Shown here: positions 28,382 through 36,402 of the stretch, piece by piece
Numbering within the stretch: the stretch's first letter is position 1
Layout of the letters: every line of letters begins with the position of its first letter
Source: a virus
Direction: 5' to 3' (one strand)
Length of the DNA: 43,171 nucleotides
IMG/VR virus record: IMGVR_UViG_3300044841_000029
Coordinates: 1-43,171 of that record
Translations under genes and position numbers: made by a program
Notes under the pieces: generated by a model
Seen by the model: only the letters and a program-made list of their open reading frames with translations
Database searches by the model: none
What the model was told of the DNA's origin: nothing

Positions 28382-28419
28382 CTCATCCTGCCTATCGCTT
28401 GAGTCGATTAGGTGGGTCA

Positions 28420-28453
28420 GAGGCCGTACGGAGCGACAACTCCGTGCGGCCTC
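28420..28453 (-). terminator. Hairpin in front of the inserted HNH gene
   Basis: GAGGCCGTACGGAG pairs with CTCCGTGCGGCCTC over 14 bp (one G-T) with a 6-base loop. On the minus strand it lies between the tail gene stop (28477) and the HNH start (28381). No T-run follows on that strand. It may reduce readthrough or block translation of the nuclease from the late transcript. Confidence 0.5.
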
Positions 28454-28476
28454 GCTTCTATTGTCCCACGGGATCA

Positions 28477-29277
28477 TCAAGAGACGACCACGTCGGAAGG
28501 CGAGCCTGTGCGCTCGAGCAGCGCAGCCCATGTGGCGTTGTCGGCCAGCAGATCGGCCCAGGTCGCGTAGTCGTTGATGACCGCCTGCCACGAGTACGAC
28601 GACCCGACAACGTCCGGGCCGGGCGGTGCGACCTCGGTCAGTGGCAGCGTGAACACTCTGGCCACCGACTGGCTGTGCGGCGCGCGCCAGGACACATCAC
28701 CCACGGAGTAGTAGCCGCCACGGATGCGCCGCTCGGCCTCCGCTGTGTGGATGAACACGATCTCACCCGAGGACAGCAGATACTCCAGGTCGGACTCCTG
28801 GGCGGCATCCAGCGTGCGGAGTGTCGCAGTGAATGCCAACGCCGAGCGGACATCCCCAACCGCTACCGGGTAGGTGCGGCCGATGACGTCGTGCAGCCCC
28901 GCCCGGGACTTCGTCGTCAACTCACTGACCGTCGACACCACGACCTGCCGGTTCAGGTACGGTGCGGCCGGGACCTTCAGCCAGATCGCGTCGGTGCCAA
29001 GATCCTGCGTTGCCACGACCGTGAACGTCTGCTGGAGCACGTTCGTGACGCTGTAGGACCGGACCCGGTAGGTCACTGGAATGCCGGCGGGGAACTCGTA
29101 GACGTCGACCGAGGAGCCCTGGGAGAGCACCTCGGTGTGCGTCCCACCGCGGGCCGTGGTGTACCTGATCCCGTCGGTCGTGTAGTCGAAGACGGCATAG
29201 GTCGCTGTCGCCCCGAGCAACGTCGCGGATAGACGCACCCTGGACAGGATCGGCTCGTACGTCGCAGTCAACGCCAT
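28477..29277 (-). CDS. Minor tail protein (distal tail-like)
   Basis: A 266-residue protein directly after the tape measure (1-bp gap). Beta-rich segments (YEPILSRVRLSATLLGATAT, VDVYEFPAGIPVTYRVRSYS and SWRAPHSQSVARVFTLPLTE) and an ending WADLLADNATWAALLERTG are typical of actinobacteriophage Dit-like minor tail proteins. It would form the ring that joins the tail tube to the tip. Confidence 0.75.
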   Translation of the reverse strand: MALTATYEPILSRVRLSATLLGATATYAVFDYTTDGIRYTTARGGTHTEVLSQGSSVDVYEFPAGIPVTYRVRSYSVTNVLQQTFTVVATQDLGTDAIWLKVPAAPYLNRQVVVSTVSELTTKSRAGLHDVIGRTYPVAVGDVRSALAFTATLRTLDAAQESDLEYLLSSGEIVFIHTAEAERRIRGGYYSVGDVSWRAPHSQSVARVFTLPLTEVAPPGPDVVGSSYSWQAVINDYATWADLLADNATWAALLERTGSPSDVVVS

Positions 29278-29278
29278 G

Positions 29279-32200
29279 TCAACGACCCCCGGTCTTCTGG
29301 TTCGCGGCCCGGACCGTCGCGGCGTTGTTGGCCTTGATCAACTGCTGCACCACCCGGGTCACTTCGTTGCCGATCTGGATGTTCGTCGTCAGGTACGCCA
29401 CCGAGAACTGCTGCGCCGCAGCACCCGCGCCGATCCGGCCGGCCTGACCCTGCAATGTCCCCTCGGCCTTGTTCAGTTGGTTGATGTAGCCCTTGCCGCT
29501 GGCGAGGATGTTCGCGGCGATGTCCGCGTTGGACAGGCCGCCGTCCCGCAGTTGATTCAAGAGCTCCACCGACAGACCCTGCTTCTGCAGCTTCTCCAGC
29601 GTCGTCGCGAATGCGCCGAGATTTTTGCCCTGCTTCTGCTTCGACGCCAGCAGCGTGGCGGCCGAGGCGTTGTTCGCGGTGAGGTCGGAGATCGACGAGC
29701 CCTGCAATTGTTGAGTGGCGATCTGCTTGGCCAGCGCGACCGCTTCCTGCCGGACCTGGTTGACCTGCTCCTGTGCCGCCTTGTACCGGTCCGCCGCAGC
29801 CTTCGATGCGTCGACTGTCTTGGTGTAAGCCTTCTCCGAGGCAGAGACGTCGGCGTTCTCCTTCTTCGTCTTCGCCTTCGCCGCGTTCAGTTGGTTCGTC
29901 AGCTTGATCTGGTCCAGTTGCGCAGCCTTGATCGCCTTGTCACTCGCACCAGATGCACGCAGTGTCGCGACCCGCGCGGAGCCCGCCTTGACTGCTGCGT
30001 CAGCGCGGGCCTGGGCCGCGGTCGCAGCGTTGCGCTCCCGCTGCTGCTGCGTCAGTGCCGCGCGGGCGCTCCGCTGAGCCTGCGCTGCAACCTGCGCAGC
30101 CTTCAGCAATGCGCTTGCGTTGATGCCTGCGAGCGGATTACCGGGCGCCGCGAACATCTGGCTGAACAGGAACCCGAGGTCGATACCGCCAACCTGACCA
30201 CCAGTCGCGAAGCCGATCCTGCCGCCGTTCGTGTAGCCCGCAGGCTTCGGGAAACTGCGGGTGCGGACCGCCTCCATGAACGACGGGCCGTAGTAGTCCA
30301 CCGCCGACACCGGCTGCATGAACTCGCCAGCCGTGGCCATGATCGGAATGTTGTCCGCCTTGGGCGACGGGCTATATCCCGGGATCGTGCCGCCGTCAGC
30401 CTTGGTGACCTTGACTCCGACCGACGGGTTGATGTTGGTCTGGATCATCCGGGTGTAGACGCTGACGGTCTTCGACGCCGGCAGGTTCTGCAGGCTCCGG
30501 TTCAGCCCGTCAACCTGCGCCTTTCCACCGGACGCGCCGGGAACGCTAACGCTGGTCTTCTTCGCTGTCGGGATGAGACCCAGGCTGGTCAGGTACGGGG
30601 TGAGGTTCTTCTTCGCTGTCGGCGCGGTGTTGGTGACGTTCGTCTTCTTCGCTGCGGGGACCGCGAGCACCGAATTGGCGTAGGCCACAGCCTGGGCCTT
30701 CGTGAGGCCCATCGACTGTCCGACCGTGATCAGCCGCGACTTGGTGGTGTCCAGGTTCTTCTGGATCGCCACCTGACTCGCACCGTTGCGGGTCAAGGTC
30801 TCGGTGAGGGTATTGCCCGCCTTCGCGATTGCGTCCAGGGCGTCCGCGTTGGCCCTGCCCTTCGGCGTGTTGATGTCGAGGGTCCGGCCGTTTGTCTTGA
30901 TCGACGCGGTTGCATCGTCGAAGGCGGACTCCGCCGCACGCTGGGCATCCCGCAGCGACAGCACCTGGCCGGGCATCTTGAGCATCGTCGCTATGAGATC
31001 GTCCAGCGACTGCTTCTCGTTGTCGGCGGCGGCTGCCGCCTTGGCGTGCGCAGCCGCTGCCAGATCCGTGGCACTGGCGTTCGTCTTCGCGCCCTCGGCC
31101 GCCAGCAGCAGTTCCTTCTGCGCCTGGGTCAGCGAGGTGGAGTTCTTGATGATCTCCACGCGCAGAGCCTTGGCGGCGGTCGCGTCTGCGGTCCACTGGG
31201 TGGCGACACCGCCCTTGCCTGCCGTCGCCTGCGTGGTGCCGGCTGCAATGATCCCGTCCAGGCTACCGAGCAGGTTGTCGAGAGCCGGCTTGCTGCCCAG
31301 TGCGGCGTCCGTGAGCAGGGAAAGGTTCAGGCCGAAGCCCTTAGCCTTTTCCAGCATGCCGGACGTGGCCAACTGGTTCGCCACGAAGGCACGGGTATTA
31401 CCAGTAATCGCGCCCGTGGTCGCATCCAGCGTGGACTTGAGATCGGAGACCCGCTGCTTCGCATCCGCGTTCTGCTTCGCGAACGCTGAGTAGACGAGGC
31501 CAGCGGCAACGAGGGCGACACCGATAGCGCCCGCAGCCAGCGTCAGGCCCCTGCCGACCTTGCCGAGTCCGGTCCAGGCTTCCTTCAGTGCGCCCGCAGC
31601 GGTGGCAGCTTTTAGCATCCCCGCCGCACTCAAGCCACCGATGGCGACGACAGCGGTCAGCGCGGTAGCGGTACCGGTGACAGCAGGAGGCAGGTTCGCG
31701 AAGGCCGTCACGGCGCCGTCGGCCGACTGCACGATGGCACGCAGGACGGTATTGGCACCGGAGCCGGAGCCGATCAGCGCCGTGTCGAACGAGCCACCGA
31801 GCCGCTCGACGTCGCCGGACAGGTTGTTGGTCTTGTCGCGGGCCTGCTGGGCCGCGAACCCCGCGTCGTTGACCTTCGTGGTCCAGTCCGAGATGCCCTT
31901 GGCGCCCTGCGTGTAGAGGACGTTCGCGGCGCGGATCGCGTCCGTGCCGAAGATCGTCGCGAGCGCGGCGTTGCGCTGCTCCTCCGACAGCCCGGACATC
32001 TTCGTCTTGAGCTGGTCCGCCAGCGGAGCGATGCCGATGAACGCGCCCTGCGCGTCGTACGCGTTGATGCCCAGTTCCTTCATCGCCGCTGCTGACTGCT
32101 TGCTGGGGTTGGCCAGCTGCAACAGCATCGTCTTGAAGGATGTGCCTGCGTCGGAGCCGATCAGGCCAGCTGAGGCGAACGCCGCCAGTGTGCCGGTCGT

Positions 32201-32833
32201 CTCCTCGACGGACAGGCCGAACTGGGCAGCGACCAGACCCGACTGCTTCAGGGCGCCGGCCATGTCAGTGACCTCGCCCTGCGCCTTACCGGCGCCGGCG
32301 GCTAACAGGTCGGCGATGTGCGGCACCTGGGCGCCCGACAGCCCGAACTGCGTCATGGCCGTCGCCGCGGTCTCAGCAGCCGTAGCTACGTCGATCTGGC
32401 CCGCAGCGGCGAGGTCGAGCGCGCCCTTCAGTCCGCCGCCGAGCACGTCCTTGGTCGACACACCCGCCTTGGCGAGCGCCTCGATACCCTGCGCCGCCTC
32501 GGTCGCGCTGAACGCCGTGTCCTTGCCTGCCTGCAACGCAGCGACGCGAAGCAGGTCCATGTTGCCGGCGGACTCCTGCGTGGCCGCCTTGACTCCGGAC
32601 ATCGCCTTGTCGAACTCGGCGAACTTCTTGACCGCCATGCCCAGTCCGACCGCCGCAGTGGCACCCACCGCCAGGGCGCCGCGGCCCACCTCGTCGAAGG
32701 ACGTCTTGTTCTTCTTCGCGAAGTCGATACCGGCATTGGCCGAGTCCTTGACGGACTTGGTCAACTTGCCGATGTTCGCGACCGCGCCCGAAACGTCAGC
32801 TATGAACCGGGCTGTGACTGTCCTGTCGGCCAT
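29279..32833 (-). CDS. Tail tape measure protein
   Basis: An 1184-residue tape measure protein. The N-terminal half matches the TP901 family core (FDKAMSGVKAATQESAGNMD, ATEAAQGIEALAKAGVSTKD, TSFKTMLLQLANPSKQSAAA). It is followed by hydrophobic helices (LTAVVAIGGLSAAGM and LTLAAGAIGVALVAAGLVYS). The C-terminal third is a long coiled coil (AARAALTQQQRERN, DASKAAADRYKAAQEQVNQV). Its length sets the tail at roughly 170-180 nm by the usual 1.5 Å per residue rule. ATG 32833 overlaps the end of the chaperone frame by 38 bp. Confidence 0.95.
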   Translation of the reverse strand: MADRTVTARFIADVSGAVANIGKLTKSVKDSANAGIDFAKKNKTSFDEVGRGALAVGATAAVGLGMAVKKFAEFDKAMSGVKAATQESAGNMDLLRVAALQAGKDTAFSATEAAQGIEALAKAGVSTKDVLGGGLKGALDLAAAGQIDVATAAETAATAMTQFGLSGAQVPHIADLLAAGAGKAQGEVTDMAGALKQSGLVAAQFGLSVEETTGTLAAFASAGLIGSDAGTSFKTMLLQLANPSKQSAAAMKELGINAYDAQGAFIGIAPLADQLKTKMSGLSEEQRNAALATIFGTDAIRAANVLYTQGAKGISDWTTKVNDAGFAAQQARDKTNNLSGDVERLGGSFDTALIGSGSGANTVLRAIVQSADGAVTAFANLPPAVTGTATALTAVVAIGGLSAAGMLKAATAAGALKEAWTGLGKVGRGLTLAAGAIGVALVAAGLVYSAFAKQNADAKQRVSDLKSTLDATTGAITGNTRAFVANQLATSGMLEKAKGFGLNLSLLTDAALGSKPALDNLLGSLDGIIAAGTTQATAGKGGVATQWTADATAAKALRVEIIKNSTSLTQAQKELLLAAEGAKTNASATDLAAAAHAKAAAAADNEKQSLDDLIATMLKMPGQVLSLRDAQRAAESAFDDATASIKTNGRTLDINTPKGRANADALDAIAKAGNTLTETLTRNGASQVAIQKNLDTTKSRLITVGQSMGLTKAQAVAYANSVLAVPAAKKTNVTNTAPTAKKNLTPYLTSLGLIPTAKKTSVSVPGASGGKAQVDGLNRSLQNLPASKTVSVYTRMIQTNINPSVGVKVTKADGGTIPGYSPSPKADNIPIMATAGEFMQPVSAVDYYGPSFMEAVRTRSFPKPAGYTNGGRIGFATGGQVGGIDLGFLFSQMFAAPGNPLAGINASALLKAAQVAAQAQRSARAALTQQQRERNAATAAQARADAAVKAGSARVATLRASGASDKAIKAAQLDQIKLTNQLNAAKAKTKKENADVSASEKAYTKTVDASKAAADRYKAAQEQVNQVRQEAVALAKQIATQQLQGSSISDLTANNASAATLLASKQKQGKNLGAFATTLEKLQKQGLSVELLNQLRDGGLSNADIAANILASGKGYINQLNKAEGTLQGQAGRIGAGAAAQQFSVAYLTTNIQIGNEVTRVVQQLIKANNAATVRAANQKTGGR

Positions 32834-33763
32834 CAGGGAGCCCCTCTCGGTGTTCGGTGGCGTACCACTTGCGTGCGCTCGGGTACGTCTTCCCGCCGGC
32901 CTGCTCGACCCTGGCGTCCTCGTCGGACTTCATCCGCTGCACGGTCTCCATCGCGCGGCAGCGGTAGCCGACGCGGTGGTCTACAAGCCACGCCCTGTCC
33001 GGGTCCATGCAGACCTCGCGCGGAACGCCGCACTCACACAGGCCATCGAGGTGGGCGGTGTAGGCGATCTCCCAGTTGCGGGAGTCCTGATCCCAGCGGG
33101 ACTCTCTCGTCACCAGAGTCGAGCCGGTAAAGATGCCATCAGCATCGAAGTGGTCTTGACGTTCGACCGTCGGCTGGCCGCGCCACTCCAGCCAGGTAGC
33201 GCCTACTGCGCGTCGGGTCCGGGCTTCTCGCTCTTCGTCCGCCGAACCATCGAGGCGCGCTCGGATTTTCCCACCGTGATACCGCCACGGTTGAGATCCC
33301 AGAGCTTGTTGATGATCTTCTCCCACTGGCCCTCGGACCGCTTGGTGAGAAACTCGGTTCGCTGCACCTCGGTCATCTCCGGGGAGGTGAGCGAGTCCGG
33401 GAACAGGTCCTCCATCAGGCCGTCCAGATCCAGCTTCTCGGCGCCGTCATCGTTCTGGGTGGTGTACTTGGCGACCGCCGTTGTCCAGCGCTTCCGGGGT
33501 ACAGCAGTCAGTCGGAGGTCCAGGGTCCACTCATTGGCCTCGGCCTCGAGCGCGCGGATCCGGTCGGCGAGATCGGCGGCGTCTCCCTCTGGGTTCCCCG
33601 CCAGCCGTTCATCGTCGACGTCGGCGTTCTGGATCTGCTCGATCCGCCGTTCCAACTGCTCGATCTCGGCCAGCAGGCTGGCCTTCATCACGATCGGGAC
33701 GGAACCCTGAGCGAGATCTGCGGCTTCCAGGAACTCGTCGATCGTCTTCGGGGTGGCGTTCAT
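32796..33763 (-). CDS. Tail assembly chaperone, frameshift product (gpGT)
   Basis: The -1 frameshift at 33266-33272 joins the first 166 residues of the short chaperone to 156 residues of the overlapping frame. The extension begins IRARLDGSADEEREARTRRA and ends PDGRQDSHSPVHS. It contains a Cys motif (GLCECGVPREVCMDPDRAW). In siphophages the fused form binds the tape measure and recruits tail tube subunits. The second frame has no convincing start of its own, and it ends inside the tape measure gene, as usual. Confidence 0.8.
33203..33763 (-). CDS. Tail assembly chaperone, short form (gpG)
   Basis: A 186-residue protein: MNATPKTIDEFLEAADLAQG, a coiled segment (LLAEIEQLERRIEQIQNADV), a WTLDLRLTAVPRKRWTTAV strand block and DALEKLD-type acidic helices, ending SMVRRTKSEKPGPDAQ. 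It precedes the tape measure and carries a slippery site near its end. It is made in excess over the fused form and keeps the tape measure soluble during tail assembly. Confidence 0.85.
   Translation of the reverse strand: MNATPKTIDEFLEAADLAQGSVPIVMKASLLAEIEQLERRIEQIQNADVDDERLAGNPEGDAADLADRIRALEAEANEWTLDLRLTAVPRKRWTTAVAKYTTQNDDGAEKLDLDGLMEDLFPDSLTSPEMTEVQRTEFLTKRSEGQWEKIINKLWDLNRGGITVGKSERASMVRRTKSEKPGPDAQ
33266..33272 (-). promoter_or_regulatory. -1 ribosomal frameshift site GGGAAAA
   Basis: The minus strand reads GTG GGA AAA TCC, so the heptamer G-GGA-AAA has the canonical X-XXY-YYZ phase in the short chaperone frame. Slipping back one base leads straight into the overlapping frame (ATC CGA GCG) that runs to 32796. 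Confidence 0.85.
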
Positions 33764-33810
33764 GGCTTGGTAACTCCTCGGCTTGGTGTTGGCTTGGAGG
33801 CATAGAAAGA

Positions 33811-33839
33811 GGGCAGTCGCCCAAGCCAGACGACTGCCC
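33811..33839 (-). terminator. Terminator-like hairpin after the major tail gene
   Basis: GGGCAGTCG/CGACTGCCC makes a 9-bp stem with an 11-base loop. On the minus strand TCTTTCTATG follows. It lies in the 90-bp gap between the tail tube gene and the chaperones, where partial termination would favour the abundant capsid and tube proteins. Confidence 0.7.
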
Positions 33840-33853
33840 CCGACTTGGGTTGG

Positions 33854-34378
33854 TCAGGCAACCAGTACGGCGTCGTACTCGTACGGACCGGTGACGAACG
33901 CCTTCTGCGTGATGCGGAACTTCCCGCCCTGCGCACTCGGGTCGAGCGGCATCCGGAACTGCTCACCGAGCCGAACCGGGTAGACGTCGACCTTCTGGCC
34001 GATGGCCAAGGCGGCCGTCCGGGCGTTCAGGCCGCGCCGGTCCACGAGGTAGCCGACAGCGCCGTTCACCAAGGTGTCGTACGCCTTGTTGTTCGGGTCC
34101 GCCGAAGCAGCCTGCGGGTAGTAGACGTACTCAAGGTTGTCGATCGAGACCTTGACATCTCCCGGGTCCTCGAAGATCTGCTCGGAACACAGTCGCGTGT
34201 CCTCGACCGAGTCCTGAGCTCCCTGCGGCGCGAAGCCGGAGACGAAGCAGGAGATGTTGCACGAGGTGGCGGCGTTCAGTTCGGTGAGCTTCGGCGCGGT
34301 CGGGGCAACGATGGTGGCCACGAAGATGACCGACTCGTTCCCGCGGGAACGAACACCATCGGGGTAGACGACAGTCAT
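33854..34378 (-). CDS. Major tail tube protein
   Basis: A 174-residue protein at the standard place, after the tail terminator and before the chaperones. It is beta-rich: ESVIFVATIVAPTAPKLTEL, TSCNISCFVSGFAPQGAQDS, LEYVYYPQAASADPNNKAYD, GGKFRITQKAFVTGPYEYD. An overlapping start with the small gene before it and the following terminator hairpin agree with high-level expression. It polymerises into the tail tube. Confidence 0.85.
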   Translation of the reverse strand: MTVVYPDGVRSRGNESVIFVATIVAPTAPKLTELNAATSCNISCFVSGFAPQGAQDSVEDTRLCSEQIFEDPGDVKVSIDNLEYVYYPQAASADPNNKAYDTLVNGAVGYLVDRRGLNARTAALAIGQKVDVYPVRLGEQFRMPLDPSAQGGKFRITQKAFVTGPYEYDAVLVA

Positions 34379-34566
34379 CAGATCTCCTTCTTGACCGGGG
34401 CCGCCTTCGGCAGCTCCACGTTCGGCTTACCGGGCAGCGGGCGCCCGTTGGAATCGACGGCGTCCTTGTCGAGGACCTCGAGCTTGTAGCCCTCGGCAAA
34501 TGCCTTTGTCACGGTGGATTCATGTCCGGTGGACTTATCCTTGACCCGGACGAACTCTGTAGCCAT
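34378..34566 (-). CDS. Small protein before the tail tube gene
   Basis: A 62-residue protein, MATEFVRVKDKSTGHESTVT with a following KAFAEGYKLEVLDKDAVDSN and a Pro/Lys-rich tail. Small proteins of this form are common between the tail terminator and tail tube genes in actinobacteriophages. Precise role unknown. Confidence 0.65.
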   Translation of the reverse strand: MATEFVRVKDKSTGHESTVTKAFAEGYKLEVLDKDAVDSNGRPLPGKPNVELPKAAPVKKEI

Positions 34567-34574
34567 GTCTCTCC

Positions 34575-34994
34575 TTACGGCTCTAGACGGAATTGCAGTG
34601 GCACGTAGTGCCGGGGAGGGACCACCGCGTCATCTCGACGCAGCGTGCCCGGGTCAAACGGTTGCTCGGTGATGAGCCCGGAGCCGATCTCGACTCCGTT
34701 GATCGTGGAGCGCACCTTGCCGATACCGAACAGGGCGCGATCAGGGGTGCCGCCGGCAACGGTCACCTGGAACGTCAGCGAGGACACGAACGCCGTAGCG
34801 TCGAGCCGTTCGTCAGCGGAGGCGCCGGAGCCCGCGTAGAGGATCCAGTACGCCTTCACCCGGTCATCACCCGTCGGGGTCGGCGGCGGGTCGCCCTGCG
34901 GGATTTCGCCGTTCGGGTAGCCGTGCATCTGGGCGTCGGGGATCGTCAGCAGCAGCGCCGCGATCTGCCCCACGGCGACTCGCACGTCAATCAC
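34575..34994 (-). CDS. Tail terminator / tail completion protein
   Basis: A 139-residue protein from GTG 34994 (GTGA overlap). It begins VAVGQIAALLLTIPDAQMHG and has strand pairs (RVKAYWILYAGSGASADERL, FVSSLTFQVTVAGGTPDRAL) and HYVPLQFRLEP at the end. Size and order (after the gp10-like protein, before the tube) fit the ring that ends tail growth and joins the head. Confidence 0.7.
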   Translation of the reverse strand: MIDVRVAVGQIAALLLTIPDAQMHGYPNGEIPQGDPPPTPTGDDRVKAYWILYAGSGASADERLDATAFVSSLTFQVTVAGGTPDRALFGIGKVRSTINGVEIGSGLITEQPFDPGTLRRDDAVVPPRHYVPLQFRLEP

Positions 34995-35341
34995 GCCAGG
35001 ATCTCTTTCGCGATGTCACCCATCGAGCGGACAAACGGCTCCGTGTTCTTGTCCATCGCCGGTGCGAGATACGGCTCAGGCGCCATCTTCGACGTGCCTT
35101 CCTCGACGTAGGCACCATGGAACGCCGTAGGCCCGACGGCGCCGGTCAGGCCCCGAACCTCGGAGGTGATCGAATCGCGCAGCCGGCCGGAGCCGACAGG
35201 GGCGTTAGCTTTCGCATCCCGCTGGGTGTCGCGGACCGCCTTCTCCACGGCCTTACCTGCCTCGCGCACCATTCGCAGGCTCCCCTTGCCGAGGTCGACT
35301 GCGAGCTTGTTTACTTCGCTCACATCCACGGAGAAGGTCAC
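34991..35341 (-). CDS. HK97 gp10-like head-tail joining protein
   Basis: A 116-residue protein from GTG 35341 (GTGA overlap). The family core is clear: VTFSVDVSEVNKLAVDLGKG, AVRDTQRDAKANAPVGSGRL RDSI split over two parts, then AFHGAYVEEGTSKMAPEPYL. The AP-x-x-SGxLRxSI and the YVExGTxxMxPxPYL motifs are the hallmark of this family. It takes part in head completion or tail attachment. Confidence 0.85.
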   Translation of the reverse strand: MTFSVDVSEVNKLAVDLGKGSLRMVREAGKAVEKAVRDTQRDAKANAPVGSGRLRDSITSEVRGLTGAVGPTAFHGAYVEEGTSKMAPEPYLAPAMDKNTEPFVRSMGDIAKEILA

Positions 35342-35757
35342 GGGTTCTCCTGATAGTCGACGCACAGCATGCGGCGTGCGGTCATGAAGGTGGACGAGTG
35401 GACACCGGTGACGCGCAACTGCTTGCCGACGTTCGCCGGGTCCAGTGACGCGGTACAGGTGACGATGTCCTCGGGGCGCACCTCGATCACCGACAGCGGC
35501 ACCGAGGCGATGAACCTCAGGGCCGTGACGATCTGGCCGGCCGCCTGCTCGCCGGCGGTCCGTACGACCTGGGGCGTGATCTTCCCTTTGCCCGTGTAGT
35601 ACGGCGCGTGAGGTACGACAGGGGCATACCCGAGGTCCGGGTCGAACGGCCCCTCGGTGCCGCCCGGGCGACGCATCGTGACGGTGTCTTGCTGGATCAC
35701 CGCCGCGTTCACGCGACCACGAGCCAGAGCCCGCAGCGCCCGGGGTGATGAGATCAC
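35338..35757 (-). CDS. Head closure protein
   Basis: A 139-residue protein. GTG 35757 is chosen because it overlaps the connector's TGA. Sequence: ALARGRVNAAVIQQDTVTMR, GTEGPFDPDLGYAPVVPHAP, YTGKGKITP, then LTVIEVRPED-like strands and ARRMLCVDYQENP. The size, order and the VTMRR and YxGxGxI motifs match actinobacteriophage head-closure (DUF6093-like) proteins that plug the portal. Confidence 0.7.
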   Translation of the reverse strand: MISSPRALRALARGRVNAAVIQQDTVTMRRPGGTEGPFDPDLGYAPVVPHAPYYTGKGKITPQVVRTAGEQAAGQIVTALRFIASVPLSVIEVRPEDIVTCTASLDPANVGKQLRVTGVHSSTFMTARRMLCVDYQENP

Positions 35758-36371
35758 CACCGCAGTTCCCCTGTGACGTAGACGCCGCTGCCGAACCGCT
35801 GCGCCAGCCACGCCTTCGTCGTTTCGGAGAGCTCCATCAGCGACCGCGCGCCCGCGGCGTACTGCACGTTCTCCGTGTAGTCATCGATCGTCACCGCCAA
35901 CGCCGCCAGAGCGGGTGCCGGGACCTCCTGCCCGACGGACTCGATTCCCAGCTTCGCCAGATCGGCGCACAGGTTGACGATGTCAGCCGGGATAGTCGGG
36001 AGACCGTGGGTGTAGGTGATGGTCACCGTCACCGGTTCGGCGATGCCATGGCGGAACGGCCGATTCAGGACGCGCCCGACCGACCAGCCACACCAGCGCC
36101 AGACCATCCCGCCGGCAAACTTCCATTCCGTCTCGGCTTCCCCGTCGATGAGGATGGAAGTGACAGACGTGGCAACCCCCGGGAGGGTCAGCCAGCGGCT
36201 CTCAGGGGCCAGGAGGGTGACCGTGGAGGTGGTCTGCGAGATCGTCGACCCCGCAGCCTCACGGATCACCGACGAGGCCACGTCGAGCATCAGCGTCACC
36301 AGCGCGGTGTTGGTGATGTCGACGCCCTTCACCTGGAGGTCGGTGTCCGCAGCGAGCGGTGCAAGCGTCAT
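35754..36371 (-). CDS. Head-tail connector (adaptor) protein
   Basis: A 205-residue protein directly after the capsid gene. It has the helical adaptor pattern: LVTLMLDVASSVIREAAGST, a beta hairpin (SRWLTLPGVATSVTSILIDG), HGIAEPVTVTITYTHGLPTI, then ADIVNLCADLAKLGIESV and a C-terminal AWLAQRFGSG. The G-x-P-x-D/I-x-x-x-C segment is common in HK97 gp6-type adaptors that ring the portal. Confidence 0.75.
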   Translation of the reverse strand: MTLAPLAADTDLQVKGVDITNTALVTLMLDVASSVIREAAGSTISQTTSTVTLLAPESRWLTLPGVATSVTSILIDGEAETEWKFAGGMVWRWCGWSVGRVLNRPFRHGIAEPVTVTITYTHGLPTIPADIVNLCADLAKLGIESVGQEVPAPALAALAVTIDDYTENVQYAAGARSLMELSETTKAWLAQRFGSGVYVTGELRW

Positions 36372-36402
36372 GACGGCCTTCCTCTCAGGTGAAGGGGGGT
36401 GA

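Noticed and set aside
32796-33326. An independent gene between chaperone and tape measure
   Set aside because: It lacks a credible start and is entered by the -1 frameshift at 33266-33272.
29276-33710. Very long plus-strand open frames opposite the tape measure and chaperone genes (over 700 and 580 codons)
   Set aside because: They are antisense shadows of high-GC minus-strand genes whose products are clearly a tape measure and chaperones; no ribosome sites or recognisable domains.
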